DNA of 64,000 nucleotides from Amphiura filiformis (taxonomy: Eukaryota; Echinodermata; Ophiuroidea; Amphilepidida; Amphiuridae): assembly GCF_039555335.1 (NCBI RefSeq), contig NC_092629.1:3243912-3307911 (forward strand). The letters are read 5' to 3'. This document shows positions 41,946-53,321 of the stretch, one piece after another. The notes beneath the pieces are model-generated. The model saw only the letters and a program-made list of their open reading frames with translations. It made no database searches and was not told the origin of the DNA. Positions within the stretch are counted from its first letter, which is position 1, and every line of letters starts with the position of its first letter. A program made the translations under genes and the position numbers.

Positions 41946-43290
41946 GGTATAGCATTCATATCTACATACTAACAAAGTATGATGTTTTGCATAACTTTTA
42001 TTTTGCATAAAGAAACACCGCGCGATGTGTGTCGTAAGGATGCATACCACCAAATTAATGTCCCTCATCATTTTTGGCTCTGAGCGAAGCTAAAAGGGCC
42101 TAACTGATCGCAACAATTAGAAAGCCAATTTGGGCGTTGGTTTTTATGCTAAGGATGTTTGTCTGTTTGATATTTGGTCTTGAAATTTGTTTCTAAATTT
42201 TGCTTATTTATTATTTAATCGATTGCACTCCAGGTAGATTTCAAATACTGTTGATAAAATATGATTTTTTTGGTAAAAAAGCCACGATGAACGAGTTGTT
42301 TTGTGGTACCCCGTGTGTGCTAGAGATTATTTTGGTCTGTATAATTTAAGTTGCGTAAAAGTGACGGAAACCAACGGAGGGTAATTTCTTAAGATTCAGT
42401 TCAGATTCAGAAGTTATTTACTATTTCATAACTTTTTAAAACTATTTCTTTACAATTTAAATAAAGAAATAGTTGAGGAATGTCAAAAAATGGTCAAGAA
42501 CATGTCTGAATCTTGAATAAATCTGAACTAATGAATCGGGTAAATGAATTTCCTAGTGGACTATTTTTCCTTGCGCAAGTGCACATATTTTTGTGACCTC
42601 AATTTTTGTGCAAAACACGGACCAAAAGTCATGAAAAATTTTCGTATTTCATCACACTCATTGTAGTTTTGTTAGAATATAGTTTTAAAAAGTCAATTTA
42701 ATCATATTGTGGACATGATTCTGAGGGAAAATTATATTTTCAATGAGATTTTACTTTACCCCACTTCGCAATATTGAACAATTTCCGTATTTTTCCATAG
42801 CAAAAACAGTCTAAATAAATGATGTTCCACTTTGCACAACAATTTTATACTTCAGAATATCAAAGATTGATATGTTTTCTCTTGAAAAACAACATGGTTT
42901 TTAGGACAGGACTTCTTAAGAAATTCAAGACCAAGGTTTATTTGATCGATGTTACGTCGATGGGCGCCGATCTCGCCATGATTTTGGACTGCAGTCTGCA
43001 GCTTGCTTGTTTACAATCAGGAGGTCATGACCTATGGCGTATTGATCGATTCTGATCTGTTCTGATTGGATGGTCTCAAGGTCGTCACAGTTATGAATGA
43101 ATGATTCACAAGGTCATTAGGGGGGGGGTGGCAGTAATAGAAAAGGTCAAAATAATGTTGGATAATGAACATAATAATGTACATAATAATAATAATAATT
43201 GAAATCAAATGTGACTGAAATTAGTGGTTTCAGAAATCATTGATTGCAAGTTGCAAAGTTTCATCTTTTACTATATAGGCTGGATACAGT
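41946..43290. other. Intergenic, nothing recognised
   Basis: AT-rich sequence without a convincing open frame. A weak inverted repeat (AACTATTTCTTTACAATTTA region, 42440-42475) and a short (AAT)n tract near 43185 are the only structures seen. Confidence 0.6.
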
Positions 43291-43369
43291 TGACATTGGA
43301 GTCATTTCGGGGTCATCTGAGGTCAAATTAGTAAAAACTGTCATATGGGCATGAAACTTGGTAGGTTCA

Positions 43370-44035
43370 GTCAGCGCAAAATATGGTAATTAAGTACCTA
43401 ATTTGCATAATTTATGCGTAAAGCAAAATACCTTGTGAACAGATTATCTGGAGATCCGTATGGGGTACAGTGACGTAACTTGGTGGGGAGTAGCGTGGCC
43501 AGATGTTCTCGACCTGATTAGATTATCAGCGCAAAATATGCTAATTAAGTACCTAATTTGCATAATTTATGCGTATTTGATGCGTATCAAGCAAAAAAAA
43601 CCTTGTGAACAGCTTATCTGGAGATCCATATGGGTACAGTGACGTAACTTGGTGGGGAGTAGCGTGGCCAGATGTTCTCGACCTGATTAGATTTTCAGCG
43701 CAAAATATGCTAATTAAGTACCTAATTTGCATAATTTTAAATGCGTATTTGATGCATATCAAGCAAAAAACCCTTGTGAACACCTTATCTGGAGATCCGT
43801 ATGGGGTACAGTGACGTAACTTGGTGAGGAGTAGCGGGGCCAGAGGTTCTCGACCTGATTAAGATTTTAAGCGTAAAATATGGTAATTAAGTACCTAATT
43901 TGCATAATATATGCGTAATAAGCAAAATACCTTGTGAACAGATTATCTGGAGATCCGTACGGGATACAGTGACGTAACTTGGTGGGGAGTTGCGTGGCCA
44001 GAGGTTCTCGACCTGATTAGATTTTCAGCGCAACA
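43370..44035 (+). repeat. Tandem repeat of about 158-172 bp, 4 copies
   Basis: TGACGTAACTTGG recurs at 43471, 43640, 43812 and 43970. Each unit also has AATTAAGTACCTAATTTGCA and TTCTCGACCTGATTA. Unit length varies by small indels. Confidence 0.9.
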
Positions 44036-44054
44036 TACTTTATCCAATTTCGTG

Positions 44055-44096
44055 AGGTCAAAGGTCACATAAAATGTCAAAGGTCAACTGAGGTCA
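44055..44096 (+). promoter_or_regulatory. Perfect AGGTCA direct repeats: DR1 and DR4
   Basis: AGGTCAAAGGTCA (44055-44067) is a perfect DR1, the preferred site of HNF4, COUP-TF and RXR dimers in animals. AGGTCA-ACTG-AGGTCA (44081-44096) is a perfect DR4. The match is exact; function is not shown by the sequence, and the neighbouring repeat is rich in the same word. Confidence 0.4.
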
Positions 44097-44339
44097 CCAA
44101 ATCTTTTAATAATTACTTTTCAACTGTGCATCACATATCCAAATAACAGCTTGATCGGTCATGTAATTAAGGAAATATGACGACTTTAAGATAGTCGCTT
44201 TCCATGTAAAGTATAGTAAAGTAGCACTTTCAATGAGTGATAACTCGTAAAGGAAGCATCTTTCTGTTTTGATTTATTACTTTGATGAAATAGTTCTTTG
44301 GTATTGCCAAATTTGATTGCAAATTTGTAAGGTGGGCCC

Positions 44340-45090
44340 CTGAACCCTGGCCATTTAAAGCCAAATTTTTGGAAGGTCATTTTGGGGTCACCAGGGGTCA
44401 TCTGAGATCAAATTAGTAAAAACTGTCGTATGGGCATGAAACTTGGTGGGTACAGTCAACATTTCAAGCCAAATTTTTGGAAGGTCATTTCGGGGTCATC
44501 TGAGGTCAAATTAGTAAAAACTAGCGGATGGGCATGAAACTTGGTGGGTATTAAAGCCAAATTTTTGGAAGGTCATTTTGAGGTTACCAGGGGTCATCTG
44601 AGGTCAAATTAGTAAAAACTGTCGGATGGGCATGAAACTTGGTGGGTATAGTCAACATTTAAAGCCAAATTTTTGGAAGGTCATTTCGGGGTCACCAGGG
44701 GTTATCTGAGGTCAAATTAGTAAAAACTGTTGTATATGCATGAAACTTGGTGGGTACAGTCAACATTTAAAACCAAATATTTGGAAGGTCATTTCAGAGT
44801 CACCAGGGGTCATCTGAGGTCAAATTAGTAAAACTGTCGTATGGGCATGAAACTTGGTGGGTACAGTCAACATTTAAAGCCAAATTTTTGGAAGGTCATT
44901 TTTGAGGCCACCAGGGGTCATCTGAGGTCAAATTAGTAAAAACTGTCATATGGGCATGAAACTTAGCACGGGGGCACAGTCAACATTTAGAGCCAAATTT
45001 TTAGAAGGTCATTTCAGGGCCACCAGGGGTCATCTGAGGTCATATTAGTAAAAACTGTTGCTTGGGCATGAAACTTGGTGGGTACAGTTA
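44340..45090 (+). repeat. 98-112-bp tandem array, 7 copies, built on AGGTCA-like half-sites
   Basis: CATGAAACTT recurs at 44435, 44533, 44631, 44739, 44846, 44955 and 45067. A full unit carries AGGTCA-5-GGGTCA-4-GGGTCA-4-AGGTCA, with 1-2 changes in most copies; unit 2 lacks one half-site. A further related piece is at about 43300-43360. Confidence 0.92.
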
Positions 45091-46220
45091 CCATCAGCCA
45101 GATAATCGTGCCCAGCCGATAACCGCCAAATTCATTTACCTCTCTACCAAAAGTTATCGCAAAAGCAGGCGGTCACAAAAGCAGGCGAGACTCGTGGTTC
45201 GAGAACCGCCTTGTTACCCTCTGAAATGGCCTTTCCTGTGGTGCTAAATGTGCAAAAACCATCTGGACCCCACCGGGGATCCTTAAGGGGACCCCCCGGC
45301 CGTGCTGGGCAAGAGTTCCGCTCGCTATGCTTAGCAAGTTCAGGATTTTTTTGGGTCAGCTTGTGACATCTCTGACTGTTGTATTTAGTCTGAAACTTGG
45401 TGGGTAGTCACCAATTAGAGCCAAATCCTTATTCAGACTAACACTATTCTTGACATATAGGCCTATTTTGATACATTTTGATTAGTTTAGACCCATTTGG
45501 ACCCTTTTCCATCCAATTCCACCCGTTTCGATCCATGTGGCTAAATAGTAATTCCCAAAATTGATTGATGTATCATTGTATGCTCTGCACATGAGATAGC
45601 TACCAACCGACCAGATGTACCCATTGAATGTAATATGTCACATATACTCAAATGATTTCACCTGTTGCACATTTGACTTTCACTCTCACCATAAAGCACA
45701 GAGCCACAGCGCCATTGGTGCTCTTGTTATATTAGACATTATAATGATCCCTGAAAACAGAAACATACAGTCATGCAGCGTACAATGAAGTGTGAAACAT
45801 GTGCAGGATACACCCCGTAGCCTACGCCTATACGGTAGGTCTGACCAAACACGGAGAAGCTGAAGGTCACTCTGTTATTTATCTTCTACCTGACCAGCAT
45901 GCAAATCCTTCAGAATTTAGACAACCGCAGGTCAAGGCCGTGTAGGCCCTATGTGTTGTTCGCTTTAGGGGCAGAATGGATCCATATGGTCACTGCTCTA
46001 ATATTCTCTACTTTCAAAGAATAATTTATATTATATGTAGCCTAATACTTTATGATTGTGGAGACAGATACAGATATTGCTAATTCATTTGTTACATACA
46101 CAGTCCGCTATATTTTGCCTTTTAAAATATAAGTTACCAATCATTGTGACATGCGCCCTTATTCACAAACACGAACTGCACGGGGTTTCCAAGCAAAACT
46201 TGTATTTTTTCATAGTGACC
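45091..46220. other. Intergenic, nothing recognised
   Basis: No gene or repeat structure that I can support. Short open frames here have no recognisable content. Confidence 0.55.
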
Positions 46221-46224
46221 GTAA

Positions 46225-46365
46225 AGTATGATATTTTGCATATGCAAAACTACATATTTTGCCGAAGTATGTAGTTTTGCATATGCAAAACTACATACTT
46301 TTGGAAAGTATGTAATTTTGCATATGCAAAATATCATAATTTGCAAAGGTATGTGGTTTTGCACG
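46225..46365. repeat. Palindrome array: TTTTGCATATGCAAAA three times at 41-bp spacing
   Basis: The 16-bp perfect palindrome is at 46234-46249, 46275-46290 and 46316-46331. The flanks (AGTATGTA...TACATACT) are themselves inverted, so the stretch can fold in several registers. Confidence 0.9.
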
Positions 46366-46369
46366 CAGC

Positions 46370-47524
46370 ACCGGGAATGCTTTGAGCAACTGAGGCGTCA
46401 TGTTAAAGCGTGCAAAATGCTTTGAAAGCAGGAAGTACTGAACTTAAACTTGACTTACCTGCAAAGTCCCCTTTTTGATAGCCTATGTTGTATGCATCTA
46501 AATATATGACACCTGACAGCTGTGGGGCCATTTTCGTATGCGTGAAAATAAAAATGGCAAATGTATGGGAACAAACCAAAAATTTGATGACGTCCTATAA
46601 ACTAAAGTCTTGTTAGGAGAAAAGAGGTCAAAAAGTCCTGATTGCGTTTGTAAACAACTAGTTATAATATCAGTCAAAGTTTGTCTTTCGGTTGGAATTT
46701 TCCAAATTTCACACTTAGGGGCCTACGTTTCAGGAAGGGAGGGAGGTCAGTCTCCTAACAAAAGTACTTCCGTTTATAGGATGTCATCGATATTTTGGTT
46801 TGTTCCCAAACGTAATCCAAAAAACTCAATGACAAAATCAATGAGGATCGGTAAAACTCAGTCCATTGGGTTAACATAAATAAATATATCACGTATAGAC
46901 TATGCCATAGTCGAATTTTGATAAATAAAAATAATTTATATTCCACGCATTTTTTTATTACGTTCAGCGCTGGGGATGATACTATCCTTCCAATATCAAT
47001 TTTTTTGGGGGGGGGGGTGTATCGCCCTGATTTACGCCTTTGAACAAAGAAAACCTGATCAGATACGGTGAAAATGGGCGATTCGTATGATGAAATACAA
47101 TATTCTAAAAATGTTATTATAAAATATTTTTAGCAAACATTTTTGAAAAATATTTTGTCAACATTTAATAACATTATATAAGAATAGTGAGGTCCAAACA
47201 AATAAGGCAAATATTTTCCCGTCGGTACTACAGGTTCGACGCGCCATTTCGTTTCCTTGCCCCCAGACGCGATTATTTTTATGTTTGTACATTTTGTAGG
47301 CCTAACGCATGTAGTAAATTTAACCAGTTGATTTTTCAGAAAACCTTATTTTTTCAGTGAATCTTGTTTTATTCCGTATTAAATTATGAAAAACGGGGAA
47401 AAAAATCAAAATGTACAAATTTGATGTACGAAAAATGTTGGCCCCCTCCCCCGGGCGCCACAACCCCTAGCTGGTTTGCTAATGCCCGCCCCTCTAAGAA
47501 TGATGGGGGAGGGGAAGTAAACAA
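46370..47524. other. Intergenic, nothing recognised
   Basis: No convincing gene. It contains poly-G (about 47008-47018), ACGTTTT-type words near 47130-47170 and a C-rich patch at 47440-47500. Confidence 0.5.
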
Positions 47525-48054
47525 TTGAATACCTGAGTGGAAGAAGGGCCCAACTCCATCAAAACTGTTTTTGAGATATTAAGAAAAAACTTAATATTTG
47601 GAAAAGTGTTATAGACAGAATGTTTTTATCTTCTTAATACATGAACATACAATATTACATACATTCAAAATTATATATGATGTTTCCATGGCAACGGTAC
47701 AGGTCTTAATACGAGCTGGAGTTGGGCCCTTCTTCCACTAATATACTGAAAGTGCCAGTTCCGTGTTATAAATAGCTACAGAAATTAGGTAATCACCATT
47801 AATTGCACAAGTAGAACTCATGTAATATGTTAGCAAGAAGTTTATAGTAGTGAAAAGCAGATTTCATGAATGAACAAAATTCCTCTTTAACCCTATATTT
47901 GTGGAAGAATGGCCCAACTCCGTGGAGTTGGGCCTCTCTTCCATGAAAACCATGGTTAAGTGTACATGAAAAACTATTAAGAGAGTGGATTTTAGCTCAT
48001 CTTTCATTTTTGTAAAAAATTGGAGTTGGGCCCTTCTTCCACTCGGGTATTCAA
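47525..48054. repeat. 530-bp inverted-terminal repeat element with five internal core copies
   Basis: TTGAATACC and a GTGGAAGAAGGGCCCAACTC arm at the left are inverted at the right (GAGTTGGGCCCTTCTTCCAC, then GGTATTCAA). The core GGAAGAAGGGCCCAACTCC, or its inverse, appears five times, including a back-to-back pair at 47905-47942. Confidence 0.78.
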
Positions 48055-48865
48055 CTGCTTTGTATATAAAAAACCTGTCCGGAAAAAATGGTGGCTTTTG
48101 ACCCCCTAAACTTGTTATAAACGTGTTTTGGTTTTGGTCAAAACATTTCAATAAAAGATATAAATGTCGGGTTATATGAAGGTCAAAACGTTCTTAGAGC
48201 GTTTTGCACGAAAAAACACTATAACAATATTTTCAACATGTTGTCAAAAAGTTATTGCAAATATTTTTATCAAAGACGTTTGACAATTATTTTGGTCAAT
48301 GCTGTGACGTTGTGCATAATGATGTGCGCCCGAAAACGTACATCCACCCATCGCGATTGATGTCGTTGCCAACATGATGACGAGAGTCGCAAAAATAGCC
48401 AACTTCATTTTTGGTCGTGAAATTTTATCCGTAGATAGTAGCCTACCTTTGAAAGAATGAATAAAGAAGGAACAAAAATGTAAAATAACTTAACCGTTTT
48501 CAAGTATGTTTGTTTGTTTCGTGTTTATTAGCAAGACATTATGCGTAAAAGAATTTAGTTACATCTCAAGATGAATAAGTAAAATATTAAAAACAAATTA
48601 TGGTCGTTGTTTTTGCGTGCTAGTCATAGCCTTCAACATTGCGAATGATTGTAAGTTCAACATTGTAAGTCCAAGTTGTTAGATTTTTCTCAAAATATCA
48701 AGAGCTAGGCCTATACTTCAAGAAACACTGAACCAATACTTGGCTTGTTTGTAATAATTTTTTATGCATTTTCCACACTGATTCCAAATATCGTCATGGA
48801 CATTTATAATTACGAAAATAAAAATATTTCGTTTGCAGTCGGCACCTGCGTGGAAAGAGTTAAAC

Positions 48866-49024
48866 CAGTGTCGTGCGCAAGGGGGGGGGCACATGCCCCC
48901 ACTGTTGTTGGTCATTCGGGGGAAATCGGGGGAAATCATCGTTTACACTCCTAATCAGACTCCATTCGGAGGAACTGAACAACCTGCCCCCCTCCCCACT
49001 TTCAATGTGCTGCGCACGCCACTG
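48866..49024. mobile_element. hAT-type non-autonomous element (159 bp)
   Basis: The left CAGTGTCGTGCGCA and right TGCGCACGCCACTG are inverted ends, with an exact 8-bp duplication AGTTAAAC at 48858-48865 and 49025-49032. The interior is G- and C-run-rich without coding content. Confidence 0.9.
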
Positions 49025-49091
49025 AGTTAAACGAGAAAATGTGACCGTTCTTAAAGAAAACGATCCCAAGAAATGAAACAAAAAATGTTGC

Positions 49092-50027
49092 TATAGACCC
49101 ATTCCATGTCAACTCCAGGGATGTGCACCGCAGCATCTCTTCAATTTTTTCTTTTTCTGTGTGGTGGTAGATATTGATGAGAAAGTAAAATTCCGAAAAT
49201 TTGAGCTTCATACTCCATTTCGTTTTCCCGTGGCATCAATTTGAAATTTAGGGGGTCAGCGTAAAAATGTGTCGCAACGCGAAAGACAACGTTTGGAGGT
49301 CCATAAATGTATAAAGAGAACCATTTACAATTTTGAAAATTATGTATTCTGGGGTACTTATTTGTGTAGAATTCAAATCTGGCGTCAGAAAACTTGTAAC
49401 TCCTTTACTTTAAAAGATATAGGGCCCTCAAAATGCAACTTCGTCCATCCAGGACCAACTTTGGGGGGTCAAAACTCCAAAAGTAAAAATAATTTTATTG
49501 TCCATTTTTTTTTTTTTCAGAGCCCTTTGGTAGGACATTACTCTTATCCAATATTGAGCCTATTAGAATACTTTTAGCTGAGATATTACCCATGCAAAAC
49601 CCCAATTTTACATTTTTGTACATTTTAACCCCCCCCCCCCCCCCCGCTGAAAACCAATGTCAGACATTTTGCCCCACCATCAACTTCAGGTATGTTGAAG
49701 ATATGTCCTTGGACAACATTTCTAAGAGATATTGGCTTTGGGACTCGATGGCTTCAACACATCAGTAAGGTTGCATTCTCCATATGGAGTTACACATTTT
49801 GATTTCGCATGTATAATGACATGTTTACTCTGGAGAACCCATCTAAATTTCAAATTGATGCTCCAAACACGTCAGTTTTCAGAAGGGAAAACGAAATGGA
49901 GAAAAAATGGAAGCTCAAATTTTCGGGATTTTACTTTTCATCAATATCTACCACCACACAGAAAAAAAAAAAAAATTGAAGAGGTGCTGCAGTGCACATC
50001 CCTGAGTTGACATGGAATGGGCCTATA
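49092..50027. mobile_element. 936-bp element with long inverted repeats
   Basis: The left TATAGACCCATTCCATGTCA and its inverse at the right end (50008-50027) start arms of roughly 120-140 bp. These include GATGTGCACYGCAG, the AAAAAATTGAAGA word and CCATTTCGTTTTCCC. The interior has no transposase frame. The ends could not be assigned to a superfamily. Confidence 0.8.
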
Positions 50028-50660
50028 CATATTGGATTTGTAAACATACGCAAAAATGGTTCATTGCTGTAAAATGGCAAATATTCAAACCAATAAAAAT
50101 ATCTTCTGTTATACACAATCTTGAGGTGACGAGGAACTACGCATGTTTGTTTGGACTCCGAATATTTTCTTTAATAAAAAATGGAAAAATACGTTAAAAA
50201 CAAAAACAGGTCCGAGTAGGAATTTACACTATTCTCATTATTTTTAAAATTTCAGAATATTTACTGATGCAGTAACTAGCCCCTATGATTGTTTATCGTT
50301 TTCATTTCAACCAGGAAAAGCGGGAAAAAAAGCCCACTATGATCGTTTTCCGTTCTTGGCAACACAGGTATAAAAATACGAATAAGAGATATTCGTATTT
50401 TGTAAGTAAAGTAGGCCTATATCTAACGTTATGCACTTAAAGTGTATGTAGTGTTTTAATACCTTCAGAATATTTTATGTATTTAAATTGTACGTTTTAG
50501 CTTTTTCAATTACATTTAAATTGTAATTTGTATATTATTCCCTCGTCTTTAAAAATATTTTGTTTTATGTAATTATAGGCCTACTTATATTTCTGTAAAT
50601 TGGGACATTCTTTAAAAGCAGTATTAGACACTGAATGTTGTAACCGTGTACAAAGAAAGA
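50028..50660. other. Intergenic, nothing recognised
   Basis: AT-rich sequence with two TAGGCCTA palindromes (50412 and 50576) and no supported gene. Confidence 0.55.
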
Positions 50661-50787
<127 letters not shown>

Positions 50788-51318
50788 GCCACACCACCAC
50801 CAAATACTTTATACGACAACAAAATTCACCGCTTGTGTTTCACACGAAAGGTTCGCTCTATCTTCTTTGTCAGTTTGATGTCGTAGTTCTGGTCGTCTGG
50901 ATGTGAACTGGACACTTTTATACTTGAGCGTGAGAAAGTAACATTTGTTTTTATAATACAACATTATACGAAACAAATTATCGCCATTGTTGTTATCTCT
51001 TGGGCTACAATGATTGTTTTCAAATTACAAAAATCTGTTGATACCTACATCCGTGAGCTTGAATTCAAGCAGGCCTGGGAGAATCATGGTGAAAGGCAGA
51101 ATAATTTAGCGATTTGGTATGATGAAAACACAATGTATGATATTTTAAAATGAAATTGTTAATTTTTAACGCGTATTTTGTGTGTGCATAATTGTAGGAG
51201 ATGTGTTCAATGAATTCTCGCAACCATTGTGCATCTCCATTCAGGGGCGACTCAAGTAACATTTATTTACAATAATAACAACTATATACATCTATCTTTC
51301 AAAACACACAACAATTAC

Positions 51319-51502
51319 CAGGCCCGTAACCAGGGCGCCCCCAAATCCCAAAATGCCCCAAAAGTCCCCTTTTTATGACCACTAAGTCCCAGTTGCGAGC
51401 GTAGTGAGCGAATTTTTTTATGCTTTTTGGTCCAAATTCCAAATTTTGGAAAAAAATTCCACCTTCAAAATCAGCCCCAAATAAATCCTGGTTACTGGTC
51501 TG
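51319..51502. mobile_element. hAT-type non-autonomous element (184 bp)
   Basis: The ends CAGGCCCGTAACCAGG and CCTGGTTACTGGTCTG are near-perfect inverted repeats. An exact 8-bp duplication ACAATTAC flanks it at 51311-51318 and 51503-51510. Confidence 0.92.
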
Positions 51503-51664
51503 ACAATTACTATTGGAGTGCATTTAATTACGTAATCTCATTGCTATATGTACACTAACAATTGTCAACATTGGCGGGAAAATTTGATTGTAAGGAACGT
51601 ATAATAAAAAGAAGCAGAAGTAAGTACCAAAGCAGAACAAGCCCTATTTTTGGTATAGAGAAGT

Positions 51665-51965
51665 AATTCATTGGTAGAGCACCAGCGCAGTCACCTTCGG
51701 AGCCTTATTTCACTCCATTATAATGCCTCTTTGAAGGTGTCTTGGGAAGTATTTCTTGAACTGCATATCTCCTTGTCTTGGGTAGGCATCAATTGATTCT
51801 CTGAGGTCTCTGGACTTAGGACCAGACTCTGGTGGGTTAAATCGATTTTAAGTGCGCACAACCGTCACGCTTCCCTCAGAGATAGATTTAATTAAACCAT
51901 CATCAGAGATCACCAGCGCGGTCATCTTTGGAGTCTAATTTCACCCTTCTTATAAGATGAGCACT
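51665..51965 (+). repeat. Duplicated segment with tRNA-like word
   Basis: CACCAGCGCAGTCACCTTCG (51679) recurs in altered form at 51911, followed in both by TTATTTCACTCC- or TAATTTCACCC-like sequence. The first copy begins TTGGTAGAGCACCAGC, as in a tRNA D-arm to anticodon stem, so an old tRNA-derived SINE dimer is possible. Confidence 0.4.
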
Positions 51966-52175
51966 CCTGGTGTATTTCTCTCTTGGAAGATGACAAAATT
52001 GGAAAAATCACCTTGTTGCGGTCTAACTAACACACAAACAAAATCAGCTTGTTACACTAGCAAGTGCCACACCGTTGCAACGGTCCACCCGGGGTGATGT
52101 AAGGCAGCAGGCAGGACTAGTGTACAGCTATGAAAAGTGTCGTTGAGGAATATTTATAAGTGTCACTTGGCATAT

Positions 52176-53321
52176 TTAGGTCTGAGTGTCTTGTGCTGGT
52201 TCGTCTTCTTTACCTTCACATGGAGACGGTTTCCAGCTTTGAATCAGGTCTATCTGTCGGAATGCTTTGCTTTGACGGCATAACCATATCACATAGCTGG
52301 TTCTGAGTGCGGTTTTAGAAGCCACATCCGTGATGCTACGTCTCTTTCCACTTGGTACTCCGAGAGCAGCGATGCATTTTGTCAGCGATGTGTTGTAAAT
52401 ACCTCTGCTTCCAATTTCAATTGGGAAGTAGTGCGTACACCATCCCCTATTTTCGCAGTCGGCTACAAGATCTTGGTATTTGCTTTTCTTTCTTGCATTG
52501 GCATTTGACAGGTTTTCTTCCATTGGGACTGTAAGCTCAATGATGATAACTGTTTTGGTCCTTTCAGAATAGATTGTAATATCAGGACGTTTTGCAGTCT
52601 CTGTGATTATGGGCGGAAATACTACTTGCTTATGTTCCTCATCCATCAGAAATTCCCAGTCATTGGCCTTCTGTAACAGGTTTGTTGAGTCCCTTTTTGG
52701 AAGAGGCAGTGCTGGATTCCGGTAGGTTACACCATCTGCAGTGCTGAATTTGATAGTAGTCATATAATGGGTATCTTCTGGAGGGGTGTTCGACTTCTGA
52801 TTTGCCTCTTCAATGAAGGGCATTATGCCATTTGCTACAGCTTTCAGTGTCTGATCATGTCTCCAGTTGTATCTTCCACTCTGCAGAGAATAGTTACATC
52901 CATTTAAGATGTGGAATAGAGTGCAGTTATTATGATGACATAAATGGCAGGATCCGAGGTTGGTCTTTCCCCAGAGTCTCAAATTAGCTGGTGATGGAAG
53001 TTGGTCGTGGATGGCATTGACATGAAAAGATAGGAGCTCTGGTGTCCATACATAAAGGAGCTTCTTCCAAGATGTATCTACTTGCATGGCAGAGTCCCAT
53101 CTGAGCCATTGTCCTTGTTTGGCGCAGCCATAGAGGTACACAAGCATGTCATCTTCATCTACGTCTTTTACCAGACTAGTGAGGCATTTCCTGTGTTCTT
53201 GGGGTTTCATGTCTCTTAACAGTTTCTGGTTCTTTTCGCCAGCCCATTCGGGGCTGGTACCTGTTTTCGCCAGCCCATTCGGGGCTGGTACCTGTTTCAG
53301 GTTTGGGGTCAGTTTACTCAA
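52176..53321 (-). mobile_element. 3' end of an R2-like non-LTR retrotransposon (zinc knuckle plus restriction-like endonuclease)
   Basis: The 381-codon frame matches the C-terminal third of RLE-class retrotransposon proteins. Residues 70-122 resemble the thumb region after reverse transcriptase (QWLRWDSAMQ, SFHVNAIHDQLPSPANLRLW). C125, C128, H137 and C142 form a CCHC knuckle (CHLC...HILNGC) followed by GRYNWRHDQTL. RPD at 245-247, E262 (IIIELTVP) and the following lysines form a PD-(D/E)XK endonuclease site, which nicks target DNA in this class. No reverse transcriptase motifs lie upstream, so the copy is 5'-truncated. A 31-bp duplication at 53233-53294 shifts its first 20 residues out of the ancestral frame. 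Confidence 0.85.
53233..53294 (-). repeat. 31-bp tandem duplication inside the endonuclease frame
   Basis: TTTTCGCCAGCCCATTCGGG and the rest of the unit occur twice, at 53233 and 53264. The two copies are read in different frames on the - strand: VPAPNGLAKT and GTSPEWAGEK. Confidence 0.92.

Noticed and set aside
43460-43814. Small open frames in the 165-bp repeats
   Set aside because: Frames read through tandem repeat units, without coding bias or start context.
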